Source: Mesostigma viride (taxonomy: Eukaryota > Streptophyta > Mesostigmatophyceae > Mesostigmatales > Mesostigmataceae). From it: a DNA stretch of 64,000 bases. The DNA lies in assembly GCA_009746045.1 (NCBI GenBank), contig RPFO01000645.1, forward strand, positions 1,744,086-1,808,085. Direction: 5' to 3'. Of this stretch, positions 40,403 to 50,446 are shown piece after piece. The position numbers were made by a program, and so were the translations under genes. Positions within the stretch are counted from its first letter, which is position 1. Every line of letters begins with the position of its first letter. The notes under the pieces are model-generated. The model saw only the letters and a program-made list of their open reading frames with translations, was not told the DNA's origin and did no database searches.

Positions 40403-42195
40403 CCGCAAGCAATGGGACGAACGCGGCCAGCAGGCGGGGGGAGGTCGTCTTTCAGGAGGGCAATGAGGCGTGCCCCAGCCAGCCAAGGGCGCGCCGCGGG
40501 GGCCAGGGACCCCGCGGCCAAGTCGGCGGCAGCCTCAAAGAGTGCGGTCGCCCCGCCATGGCCCGCCATCACGGAGAGGTGCTCGTAGCGCCAGCCTGAG
40601 GGGCCGGTGGAGGAGGCGTTCGGCAGATCCTTCAGCACAGCCGTGAAGATGTCCAGGTCCAGGACAATAGGCGGGGGCGGGGGGGTGGCCGGGGCGGGCA
40701 CCGCAAAGGCCGGTTCGTCGGGGTGAAGGTCGCGCAAAGCCTGCAGGGTCGGGGGAGTGGAGGGAGCCAACGCGGTCAGTTCAAGCTTTTGCATGGCCCG
40801 GCTCAATTCACCTACCTTCACCAACCGCATGACGTCAGCTTCCACCCGGGCAAAGGAGGCGGCCCCCGACACCCGGGTGGAGGCCGGAGGCTGCAGCGCC
40901 CACAGCCCTTCCCAATCCCCGAGGAGGAACCGCCGGCAGCGAGCGATGACCGCACCCTGTACGCCACGCACGCCCCGCTCCAACGGCGCTAAGAGGAGCC
41001 GGGGGGTGACGAGAAACAGCTTGTGGCCGAGTTCGTCGAGAGGGTGACTATGCATCCGGGCCAGGGAAAGCAGGGCGCAGCGCGTAAACAAGCTCCGGGC
41101 GCGGTGAGGGACGTCCGGGAGCGTCATGCAAGGGTTGCGCGCACAGGCGGCAAAAGGGAGCGTGGCCAGGAATGCCCAGCCTGCCGAGAGGTCCCCCGGA
41201 TCGCTCGTACCCTGCGATGCCGGTGGAGGGGCAGGGGCCGACCGAGGGGCCGCCCCGGACCGGGAGGCCGGTGCGGCCGCCGGGCCGCCGGGCAGGCCGT
41301 TCTGGGGGGTTTGGCGGCGGCACTGCCGCTCATGCTGGTACCGCCCGTGGATCGAAAAAATCCGCTGGCAATGGGCTGCCGGGCAGCGGTAGCAGTCCAT
41401 GGCGCGCATGGCGGCCTCCGTGATGTGGGGGTGGGAAGCCCGAATGTGCACCAGCAACGAATTCCGGTTGGGCAGGCGCGCGCCACACGGGTCACCAAGG
41501 GGACCATCGACTTGGCAATAATGGAAGCCATCTGAGGGGGTGCGCCCACCCGGTTGGGCCGGCCCGGGTCGAGAGGGGGAGGGGTCGGGAGCACCCTCAG
41601 CCAGAGGAACTACAGCTGCAGCGGAACCCAGGGCGGGGCCGGCCGCCGGGCGGTCAGCAGGGCTCGTGGCAGCCGAGGACAAGACCGGCGCGGGGACGGC
41701 CCCCACGGCCGGGAGGGGGGCGCTGGAGGAGGCAGCCAAGCCGGCGCGCGACCCACGACCACGCACAGGGGAGGCAGGTGTCGGGGCAGGCGCGTGGGAC
41801 TGGCGGCGCACGGACACGGGCGAGGGCCCCAGCGGGAGAACGCCAGGAGGCAAGGGGGAAAGGACCGCGGCCCGGCAAAGGGGGCAGGTGGCGGAGGTCG
41901 TGTGCAAGCTCGTGGCGATGCAAGCTTGATGGAAGACGTGGCCGCAAGCAGGGAGGCGGCAGAGACCGTCACCAGGGCGAGGCAGGTCCAAGCAGATGGG
42001 GCAGGAGGGGCCGCTGGCAGTGACATCCACCAAGTGGGCCGGCCCGTAGTGGGCGGGCGCCGCGTCCCACCCCAGCTCCCAGCTCGGCAGTCGGGCGATC
42101 TCATCGGCGGAGAGAAGACGGCGGCGCGGACCAGCAGGGTGCCAGACATGGGGGATGCCCGCAAGCTCGAGCACATCGTGCAAGATGGCGGGCAC
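40398..42195 (-). CDS. LINE family-1 copy D ORF2, RING and zinc-finger part
   Basis: This frame equals the N-terminal ~600 residues of copy C ORF2: RING-H2 (CPICLDLPRPGDG...CGHVFHQAC...CPLC), Pro/Ala-rich linker, the two additional finger motifs, and the start of the RT region (ASSTGPSGWRYEHL, RVRPIACGE). It then goes off frame at the 1-bp deletion. As in copy C there is no AUG near the beginning, and the ORF1 G-run lies just upstream (complement of about 42225-42233). Confidence 0.9.
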
Positions 42196-42209
42196 GGCCG
42201 CACCCGCGC

Positions 42210-43481
42210 TCAGCTCAAGAACACGCCCCCCCCCGCATCGTACAGAACCAGGTCGCCGGCGTGCACGGTGACAGGAGCCCCGAAGTCAACGCGCAGGCGG
42301 GCGGCTTGCGCTGGGGTGACCGCCGTAGTCAAGCGCCCGTGGGCCTGCGCAACAAGGCCGGCCGAGCCGGGCCCGGCAGAGGCAAGAAACGTGTGCAGCT
42401 GAGGGCGATCGAGCAAGGCGTGGTCGGTGGCCCCCCCAGCGAGATATGTCGCACGGGCGGCCTGCTGGGCCTGCACGGCAAGCCCTGTAGCAAAGAGCAC
42501 CACCGCCTGCGCCACTTGAGCGTCCAGATTCAGGAGCCATTCTTGGCGCACCGCGGGCAGGTGCCAAGGCAGGCGGCCGCCGGCATGGTAGTCCTCGAGG
42601 ACAAACCCCCAAAGCGTGGAGGCAAGGACAGGGGGGGAGGCTGCCTGCAGCATGTGCCGGACACGAACCACAAGGGCACTAAATTCAGGGGGCCGTGGGA
42701 GCGTAGGAAACGCCGCGTGCAAGCCGACAGCGTCCAACAGCAAGGGGCAATACAGCCAAGAGAACGTGGCGTGCCGGAGCGCGCTGACGCCCGCAATGTT
42801 GGTGGGGGGCCAAACGGAGAAGTCGTGGGACCCAAGCGCGGCCGACCAGGGGCCCACCACAGGAGTCGCCGCAGGGTGTCCCACAGCCTCAGGGAGGAGA
42901 GCCGCCAGGGACCCCTCAAGCACAGGAGGACGCAGGTCAGTGGCCACCGCCGTGCTGGCCGGAGGTGGATCCCCAGAGCTAGGCGGGGCAGGGCCAGGGG
43001 ACCCCGCGGAGGGGCCGGACGTGACGGCGCGGGGAGAGCGGGAGCACGGTGTGGAACCCTCCACGAGGGCCGCAAGGCCCAGGAGAGGGTCCAGCGAGGG
43101 GCTGCGGGAGGGGGCGCGGGCCGAATGGGATCCCGGGGTCGACACGGCCGCGCGTCGGGAGCCTAGGGACGGCCGAGGCGGGGCCACGCAATGAGGGCAC
43201 GCCCAAGGACCCGGGGGAGGCAGCCGGAAGAGGGGCGGGACCAAGCAGCGCGTGTGCCAGCCGCATTGGCACGAATCACACACAAGGAGACGGGGGGCAT
43301 CCTCACCACTGTGGCAGACCTCGCACACAAGCGAGAGTGGCACAGGGGCGCCACGACCGCCGTCGTCCAGGTCGCCCATCTCCTGCAGGTGCGCCGCGAT
43401 GCGTAAGGACCGACGCGGCGCAGGTGCGCCGCTAGGCAGCGCATCCCGCGCCCGGGAGGTGCGTCGTCGTGAAGGAGGCAT
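42210..43481 (-). CDS. LINE family-1 copy D ORF1 protein with PHD finger
   Basis: Same 423-residue protein as 22078-23349, from the Met at 43481 (MPPSRRRTSR). The C4HC3 PHD finger residues are all conserved. No frameshift is visible. Same GC-rich 5' UTR with repeated CCCCCCAA hairpins upstream (43500-43620). Confidence 0.88.
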   Translation of the reverse strand: MPPSRRRTSRARDALPSGAPAPRRSLRIAAHLQEMGDLDDGGRGAPVPLSLVCEVCHSGEDAPRLLVCDSCQCGWHTRCLVPPLFRLPPPGPWACPHCVAPPRPSLGSRRAAVSTPGSHSARAPSRSPSLDPLLGLAALVEGSTPCSRSPRAVTSGPSAGSPGPAPPSSGDPPPASTAVATDLRPPVLEGSLAALLPEAVGHPAATPVVGPWSAALGSHDFSVWPPTNIAGVSALRHATFSWLYCPLLLDAVGLHAAFPTLPRPPEFSALVVRVRHMLQAASPPVLASTLWGFVLEDYHAGGRLPWHLPAVRQEWLLNLDAQVAQAVVLFATGLAVQAQQAARATYLAGGATDHALLDRPQLHTFLASAGPGSAGLVAQAHGRLTTAVTPAQAARLRVDFGAPVTVHAGDLVLYDAGGGVFLS

Positions 43482-44087
43482 GGGGAAGGTGCGTAAAACA
43501 ACGGAACCGGAAGCGCGGGGGGAAGAGCGAGATGCGGACGCGGGGGGTTTGGGGGGCGTGCCCCCCAAGCGGGGGGTTTGGGGGGCGGCAGCCCCCCAAC
43601 GCGGGGCGGCCGCGGTGCCGCACCTCGGCGCAGGTTTTTTCAGCTGTGCATGAAGAAAAAAACGTGTCTCAATCCAGGAACCCCCGTCGGTTCATCATGT
43701 CAGCCTAGAAAACTGGAGCGGCCCATATACATCCTAGGCTACTTCCTGCAAGGGTGGGAATGTAAGCGACCCTTGCTCTAGGTGCACCAGGGCACCTGCA
43801 CCCTCATAATCTTCACACTATGCCCAGCTAAGGGGGAGTATGTTATGTGGGGGAAGATCATCATGGCTATACAAGAGCTAGGGCATGGCTTCTCGACAGA
43901 GAGCATCTCTCTGCATGGCATAGCATGGCTAAATTCTTAATGCAACATCCATGGGGGTCCCATTATTATAGGCATGGCTTGGCTAAGTTCTGAAGGCAAC
44001 ATCCATGGGGGCCATTGTGGGCGCACATGCGCGTGGGCCACATGCTAGGCTAAGCCTTACTAATCTACACTAATGGTATATTTATTC

Positions 44088-44718
44088 CTAGTCTGAGGTG
44101 GCAGGAGGGGGCTGCCAGGGCTTGTGGTCAACGTGGATGACCGCCCCCCTCCAGTATACCGGCTTCCCCCTTGCGCTCTGCCGGAGCTGAAGGTAGGTCG
44201 GCCATAACTCGCGTCGCCGCTGTTGCTGGGCCAGGGTCAAGTCGTCGTCCAGCGTGAAGCGAGTCTCCGAGAGCTTCTTGCGGCATTTAAGGAACGCCAG
44301 CTTGTCCGCCATGTACTTAAAGGTGAGGAGCACGGGTGCCGGGCCAGCCTTCGATCCCCGCGCGCGGGGGAGGCGGACAGCCGACATGTCCAGCTCACCA
44401 GTGAGTAACATGGGGGCAAGAATGGCGCGCTTAAATGCCTCAAGAAGGCTCGTGGAGGTCTCACCTGCCGGCTGGTCGAAGTGCTTGACGATGACATTGT
44501 GGCTGCGCCGGGCGATGTCGGCTTCCTCGATCGCGAAGGTCGAGGGCTTGTTGCTTGAGTTGTGCCGAGATGGTGGAGGTGGTGGCTGGAGGTGGTATAT
44601 GATGCTTAAGCAAGTCCGCCCAGGTGCATGGAGGGAACATATTCACTGGCCGGGCCAGCAGGTGCCGGCTGGGCAGCGATTTCCTGCACCGCTTGGGCGG
44701 TGAGGCCGGCGGTGTCAT
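44088..44718 (-). pseudogene. ORF1-like protein, RRM-like C-terminal part, copy 2
   Basis: Overlapping frames (44461-44718 and 44088-44497) give LKQQALDLRD, then TGELDMSAVRLPRARG, PVLLTFKYMADKLAFLK and TRFTLDDDL. They end with QLRQSARGKPVYWRGAVIHV, a segment that also exists, frameshifted, in copy 1 (11060-11140). The blocks match the L1-type ORF1 RRM. At least one frameshift separates them. Confidence 0.58.
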
Positions 44719-45458
44719 GCATGCAAGCTCTCGAGGGCGGTGGCGGTGGCTTGAAGGCGTTGGTCGAGGTCGATGAGCTGGGCTTTGATGTCGGCAGTGA
44801 AGGCGGAAACGGCGGTGGAGGTGGAGGCGGCGGCGGTGGAAATGTGAGGAAGTTCAGCAGTCAGCGTGCCGCGGATTGCTGAAATGTCGGCAGCAAGGGG
44901 GGTCACGTGCTGCTGGAAGGCTTCCGTCAGGATGGAACGGAGGGTGGGGGCGGAGATGGATGGAGCCCAGATCTCGCCGTCAGAGCGCTGGAGAAGGGAG
45001 TTGAGGATGGCGTGCTGGAGACGGGGGCGTGGGGAGCCGAAAACCATGCTGACGTTGTGCCAGCGGTTGCCGTCAGCGCAGAGGAGGCGGCTGGTGGCGT
45101 GGAGATGGAGGCACAGGTCGTAAAGCGAGGCGTAGTCCCCATAGAAGATGCAGTGCATAGCACGATCCGGGGACATGTTGGTCCAGTCGTGATCATCGAC
45201 CTGGAAAGGTTGGAGCCGAAAGCGCGGTTCTGAGGGGTGTGAAGACCCTCCTGTTTGGTCGGCAGGGCGGGCGCGTTTAGGGTCAGGCGATGCCGATGGC
45301 GAGGCATTGAGCCCGGGAGGGTTCGAGGCGAGCACCAGTGCGCGACTAGTGTCACCGCTGCCGTCCGGATCTGGCGAGGCTGCAGCCGCAGCTGCCGCAT
45401 TTTCATGGGCGAGCGCATCCGCCAAACTGCGTTGCGTCGACAGGCGTTTGCTCGTCAT
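44715..45458 (-). CDS. ORF1-like protein, N-terminal part, copy 2
   Basis: A 247-codon frame from MTSKRLSTQRSLADALA. It has a low-complexity N-terminus with GSGDTSRALVLASNPPGL, then a more globular stretch (MHCIFYGDYASLYDLCLHLH, NVSMVFGSPRPRLQHAIL) and a helical C-terminal part with heptad spacing (FTADIKAQLIDLDQRLQATA). Copy 1 preserves FYGSHASLLALCQQLHFNTH at the equivalent place. Likely the ORF1 coiled-coil multimerisation module. Function inferred from the C-terminal RRM blocks nearby. Confidence 0.6.
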   Translation of the reverse strand: MTSKRLSTQRSLADALAHENAAAAAAASPDPDGSGDTSRALVLASNPPGLNASPSASPDPKRARPADQTGGSSHPSEPRFRLQPFQVDDHDWTNMSPDRAMHCIFYGDYASLYDLCLHLHATSRLLCADGNRWHNVSMVFGSPRPRLQHAILNSLLQRSDGEIWAPSISAPTLRSILTEAFQQHVTPLAADISAIRGTLTAELPHISTAAASTSTAVSAFTADIKAQLIDLDQRLQATATALESLHA

Positions 45459-45589
45459 ATATTGCGTTTTAGATTCGGAAAATTATATCAGCATGTGCGT
45501 CTTAGAAAGACCAAGCGATAGTGATATTCACGGCTAAATTCGGTGCTCAAACGTGAATTAAGTTATGAGCTCCGACAGCCATGGCTACC

Positions 45590-45800
45590 TCGTGGCTCGT
45601 GGCTCGTGGCTCGTGGCTCGTGGCTCGTGGCTCGTGGGATACAACGACAAACAACAATAACAAGGGATACCACGACAAAATAACTACAACTAGCCGGCAT
45701 GGGACACTCCACACCGCGGAATGAAGTAAAACAGCCTAATAACCATGCTGCGCCGCATGCAAAGTCAGCCCGCGTGCGGCGGAGCAAGATGTCAGCCATT
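45590..45800 (-). pseudogene. Family-2-like LINE 3' fragment with (CTCGTGG)n tail
   Basis: The minus-strand frame starts MADILLRRTRADFACGAA, matching the end of family-2 ORF2 (MADIMLRRTRADFAVQQG). It continues into a short 3' region that ends in seven copies of the 7-mer CTCGTGG (45590-45637). A 5'-truncated remnant of roughly 210 bp. Confidence 0.7.
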
Positions 45801-46540
45801 AAATTCAATTAAATTCAATTAAATATATAACATGACTCCGTCGGGAGCTTCATGTAGTGCTCACATATTCCTTGCTGGATGGGTGGAGGTGGGCGAAGCC
45901 GCGTAATCGAACTAACCTAACTCTAAGCTATCTAGTCTAGAAAATCCTAACTATATGTACACTACTGAGCAAAAGCGGTGGCGATGTCAGCCATAGCCCG
46001 GGTAAGCGCTACCGAAAGGCGTTGGCGCCAGTATGACGTCCAGGTCCGCGCCGACCAATTAGGGGCCCGCTGGCCTAGCTCCAGGTCCAGGCGGTCCTCC
46101 CGGTTACTAGCCCAGCCGGTAGCACTCCTTACAGAAGCCGGCGGTCAGGGTCCCCATGGCCCCGAACTCCTCCAAGACAAAGGGCACCACCCGGTGGTGC
46201 CCGACGTCGCCATATGCGCCGTGAGCTCAAGTGGCCCGCTCAGCCGGCCCGATCCGCCGTGTAGCCCGCCGCCTGGGATGCATAACCACAAGAGCCAGGG
46301 CGGGGCAAGCCACAGAAACGTCAATGAGCAAGTGCCGGCCACCTCCCTCAAAGTCCAAAACCACGATGTCAGGTCGGTGGTTGGGGGAGTAGAAAGCCGC
46401 GCCGTCCGCATCCTCAGACCGGATGTTTGCGTGGGGGAAAACGGACCGGACCACGGCAAGCACCACCGGACGTCAGGAGGACCCTGGGTGTTGAGGTCAT
46501 CAAAAAGAGCCATCCAATCCGCCGTGTGCAGAACGCAGTG
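45801..46540 (-). pseudogene. Chimeric LINE remnant: family-2-like ORF2 end with family-3-like 3' UTR
   Basis: 45971-46540 encodes, with several indels, the family-2-like C-terminus ([56 protein letters not shown]; ends ALTRAMADI). It is followed at 45801-45970 by a 3' UTR that aligns with 57431-57548 of the family-3 LINE (AGTTAGGATTTTCTAGA..., the GATGG box, and the hairpin ATGACTCCGTCGGGAG). Multiple insertions, several of 3-4 bp, have destroyed the frame. Confidence 0.7.
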
Positions 46541-46568
46541 TGCGGTACTATGTATGCATGTAGCATTA

Positions 46569-47400
46569 ATTAATGAAACTCGTGCTCCCGTTGGGGAGTC
46601 ACCGATCATTAACCCCGATGGATGGATGGATGGATGGATGGATGGATGGATGGATGGATGGATGGATGGATGGATGGATGGATGGATGGATGGATGGATG
46701 GATGGATGGATGGATGGATGGATGGATGGATGGATGGATGGATGGATGGATGGATGGATGGATGGATGGATGGATGGATGGATGGATGGATGGATGGATG
46801 GATGGATGGATGGATGGATGGATGGATGGATGGATGGATGGATGGATGGATGGATGGATGGATGGATGGATGGATGGATGGATGGATGGATGGATGGATG
46901 GATGGATGGATGGATGGATGGATGGATGGATGGATGGATGGATGGATGGATGGATGGATGGATGGATGGATGGATGGATGGATGGATGGATGGATGGATG
47001 GATGGATGGATGGATGGATGGATGGATGGATGGATGGATGGATGGATGGATGGATGGATGGATGGATGGATGGATGGATGGATGGATGGATGGATGGATG
47101 GATGGATGGATGGATGGATGGATGGATGGATGGATGGATGGATGGATGGATGGATGGATGGATGGATGGGGACACGCAATCCTACCGGTTTAATCTATCT
47201 ACAACATCAAGCCAACTCTATTATATCTAAGCTCTTGACCCTAGGGGTCCCATGTAGCATACTAGCATGCACTAGCTTTTCGCACTGCCACAAGTACGTG
47301 TGCAGCCCACATGCTGCGGAAGCTAGCTCTAGGTCTCCGCATCATGGTGCGGGCAGACCTTCCGGTGGGCAATACAACAATAGGTATATAGGTTGACGCA
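46569..47400 (-). mobile_element. Family-3 LINE 3' end with expanded (CATC)n tract
   Basis: Inverted version of the 3' end at 9560-9660: terminal hairpin motif at 46569-46600, GGTTAAT, the tetranucleotide tract, then CCTACCGGT and TAATCTATCTAC as in the plus-strand copy. The coding part is absent, so this is a truncated insertion whose internal short repeat has grown enormously. Confidence 0.75.
46617..47170. repeat. (GATG)n microsatellite, ~138 units
   Basis: About 550 bp of perfect GATG repeat. It corresponds to the CCAT tract of only ~4 units in the related LINE tail at 9592-9609. All frames are open through it; none is a gene. Confidence 0.97.
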
Positions 47401-47420
47401 TAGCAGATGGAAGCACTTCG

Positions 47421-47459
47421 GTGCTCCGTGACTCCCCACAGGAGCACGAGTTTAATTAA
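47421..47459 (+). repeat. Family-3 LINE terminal motif, additional copy
   Basis: TGCTCCGTGACTCCCCACAG...GAGCACGAGTTTAATTAA, plus orientation, matching 9620-9660 with a small change in the loop. Confidence 0.7.
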
Positions 47460-49944
47460 CCCATGGGTTATATAATTAATAAATAGCATATGGGTGAGCT
47501 AGGCGGGCTGAAGACGCAGGCTAAGGCGCAAGCTGACATCTGGCCACAAGGAGCACAACAGCTGATCTAAGTTGATATGATGCTGAGCTAATTAATGTCA
47601 TTCCATTGTACATGCTATCATGCGTAAGCTGTCCCATTTCAATTGGCCCCACATAGACAACTTGCTTGAATGCTCTATCCCGGGGGAGCCCGGGGGGCCG
47701 TTCCACGGTTCGTTGTTGACATACAGGTCTCTGGCACCCCGCGAGTGAACCTGGGGCTTCTCGGGGCTGGTCTTGTGGTGGATGTAGTCGGGACACTGGT
47801 CGTGGCCCTGCCCTTGTACGCCAGCGTCACGATGGGCACCTGCCTCCGGAAGAGCCGCAGAAAAAAGTTGTCCATCCTATGGCTGCCTATCTTGGCTCTT
47901 GCTCTAGTGTCTACCTGGTGCTGCGTGTGTGGCATGCACTGGCCAGGACAAGGAGCTGTTACCAGCAACCTTGCCATGCACCTACATGCGCCCAAGCAGC
48001 TAGAGTGCTCCCTTGAACCGACCGATGCAGATGCACAGATGCATAGATGCATAGACGCGGCACGGTGGATGGGGGCTGTCGGATGGGGGAGGAGTTGTCC
48101 GCAACGAGGGGAGACGGGGGTCGGGGTAAGGGTGGCGCTAGCCACCGGCTGTGGCGGGGGAGGCCCAGTGTCACAGCGCACTGGTGGCAGAAGCATGCAG
48201 AGTGGGCAGGTCGGAGGACCGATGGATGAGCAACAGCATACGCTTGAAATCTATGTGTGCTTATGCTTGTGAGTGGCCTGCTACCGTGTGCCGGGTAATC
48301 ACATGGATGGATAGATGGGTGGTGAGGTGGCTGGGTGGATTCGCACTGCCAAAAGCTCCTTACAAGTTGCTTTCCAAATACAACCGCCCATCTCACCTCC
48401 GTATTTTCCATGCTACTGAGCTGCAATGCCGTTTCAAAGCAGAAATCCCTAGTGCACAGATCACCTTGAATCGTGGGACACAGTGACGGTATCACCGAAA
48501 TTGTTCCTGCCATGGGTACCATACCTGCCGTCTCTCGCAAGCTTTGCTGCCACGGCAAAGGAAAACCGGGCGATGACCTGGTCAGCTCGCATTCAAGATT
48601 TCTGGTTCCCGGAATGGATGGCTCTTTGGGGTCTGCCTGGGGCGGGGAAGAGGCTAAAAATTGCGAGACACCCAATCCATGTAGCTGTCAGGCCTCCTGG
48701 ACTCGCACCTGCAAAGCCTTCATAATGATCGTAATTCCCATAGCACTCCTACGCACGTCAGTCCTTATCCAGCCCTTCATGAAGGACGTGTTCGGCTTTC
48801 ACACTCGACGCAAGTGCCTACAGTGCTTGATTTGGTAGTCGAAAAGCTGTATCGAGGAGACTAATGACGTAGAAAACGATCTGCACGAACCGCACAGGGA
48901 AGCGGGAAAAAAAAAAAAAGAAAAAAAAGATCAGCACTGCACAGATACAGCCGAAACGCTGGACGGTATAAAGGCACAATTCACTAAATTTACCTAATAG
49001 TGGCGAATCGGGCCTCGCAGACTGCCCAAACTCTAAAGGTAAATAAAGTAGGACCAACTTGCTATCTAAAGGTCCCACTGGGCGAAAGACGCTTGTGCGG
49101 GTTTCGTTAACTTTCTACATAGGAAACCTTTTGGATCAAAGAAAATAAACCCATTTACACGAGGATTTACATTGAACGAAACATGTGGTGCGGGCTAACC
49201 CTCGGCTAATAGCAAAACCTATTTTCCCGGGAAAACATTTGGTGGTGGCCAACATGCAGTTTGATTTTATTGAGTTCACTTTACTTTTAAGTGGTGCCCC
49301 CAACCGGCCCAACATCTTTCAACTTTCAATTCTTACACCCATGTATTAAACTCTGCACACCCCATGGCCATTGCAGGCAGGTTTGACTTTTAGGGACGAC
49401 GTTTCGGCAATCCGACAGCGCGCGGGGGAATCTTGCTCCACGTGTCACATTATTGGCGGTTTGGAGGGTCTTGGGACCGGATCAACGCGCGCTATCCAAG
49501 GTGGCAGCTTTGTTTAGTCGAATTAGAAGAGGGCGCCCCGAAGCGAGCTTAAAAGAAACATGCGATGCATGCCTGTAGTGTAACCTCGGCTTGCCTGAGG
49601 AACTGTTCCGCGCTCTCGACGCAGCATTACCCTCGCCTTCGGACTTATCTTTCCTCGTTACCGACGACATGACAGGCATACTATGGGCCACCCACCCTCG
49701 AAATACTGCATGGCTTACGGCTTATGCCGGCGCCTGCTATGCTTCCCTCGTTTATAAAGTCGCCCGCTCGCGAGCTCGTTAAGGTATAAGATGATGATTT
49801 TGTCTCGACAATGTCGTCGGCCTCGCCGTATGTACTGGCGACAAGCACGGTATGGCACGCCCTGACAAGGTATTTCCGTTCCATGGCCTTACCAGAGGTA
49901 ATCAATCGCGACGCTATTTTTCCTATGATCATCAAAGTATAAAT
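47460..49944. other. No gene recognised
   Basis: Frames up to ~240 codons occur on both strands (for example 47670-48272 plus and 47959-48675 minus), with no domain, splice pair or codon bias that I can defend. On the minus strand 47560-47800 reads protein-like in patches (FKQVVYVGPIEMGQLTHDS), which may be a decayed gene or element. An A-rich run lies at 48909-48930. Confidence 0.35.
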
Positions 49945-50446
49945 ATGAGAGGAGCACGTGCCATCGCGGCAAGATTTTGCTTAGGCTTTTTTGGCCTTTG
50001 CATGGTCGCGGCTTGGATTGCAGGCGTGCCGACGTCAGAGCTGCCTCCTAGTTATGCCGCTATCAGCAGGCGCAAGCTGTTATTGTCGCCCAATAGCACC
50101 CATCTCGCTATCTCATCTCAGTTGCTCACTTCCGCCCTTACGTCCAACCTAACCCACTTATCCCGGGACGCATCCTCCTGCCGGTGGCAGACGCGCGGTG
50201 GCAACGCCCGGTGGCCCCAGGAGGTTCCCCCGACCAGTAAAAGCCATGTCCTTTCGTCCATTGACGCTGCGGCAAGCGAACCAGATATCTGCGTCTTGGA
50301 TATCTCCAGCATGTTTAGAGACTATCCTGTGGTGACCAAGTATGCAGATGCCATCGGATTCGGCGACGGGGTCTGCAAAACTGCAGCGATTCGTCAGAAT
50401 GCGATCGAGTCAGGGGTGCCCCCCGGCGGGGCGGACTTCTTGGGCG
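49945..50446 (+). CDS. Glycosyltransferase (GT61-type) gene, first exon: membrane anchor and stem
   Basis: I chose ATG 49945 over the in-frame ATG 49852 because it gives a type II signal anchor: MRGARAIAARF followed by CLGFFGLCMVAAWIAGV. A Ser/Asn-rich stem with possible N-glycosylation sites (NSTH, NLTH) follows, then a conserved-looking CVLDISSMF...VVTKYADAIGFGDGVC. The exon probably ends at G|GTATGT (50446/50447), phase 1. The next exon I can place (53348) needs phase 2, so a further exon is missing or another donor is used. Linkage to the exons at 53-56 kb is by orientation, proximity and protein type; it is not proven. Confidence 0.5.

Larger units (their letters stand above)
38058..43715 (-). 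mobile_element. Family-1 RLE LINE, copy D, near full length
   Basis: Near-identical to copy C (21838-27489) over its whole length, in inverted orientation ~10.5 kb away. The 3' end lies at 38058 (ATATATATTCATTGAGAATG on the plus strand) and the 5' end near 43715, where it meets the 3' UTR of the second ORF1-only element. It has intact codons at the two places where copy C is shifted, and its own single-base deletion near 40399. Confidence 0.92.
43716..45548 (-). mobile_element. ORF1-only non-LTR element, copy 2
   Basis: Inverted homologue of 9667-11640: the same 5' UTR (TTGAGCACCGAATTTAG...CTAAGACGCACATGCTGATA), the same ORF1 N- and C-terminal blocks and the same 3' UTR blocks. It is truncated at its 3' side near 43716, where LINE copy D begins. 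No RT is present. Confidence 0.72.

Noticed and set aside
46145-47396. Frames of 188-472 codons made of MDGW or HPSI repeats
   Set aside because: They are (GATG)n read in every frame.
47670-48272. 200-codon plus-strand frame with a hydrophobic stretch
   Set aside because: An overlapping minus-strand frame of similar length exists, and no domain, splice or codon-bias support was found; left unannotated.
50118-50312. Minus-strand frame opposite the glycosyltransferase first exon
   Set aside because: Shadow; the plus strand carries the signal anchor and splice donor.
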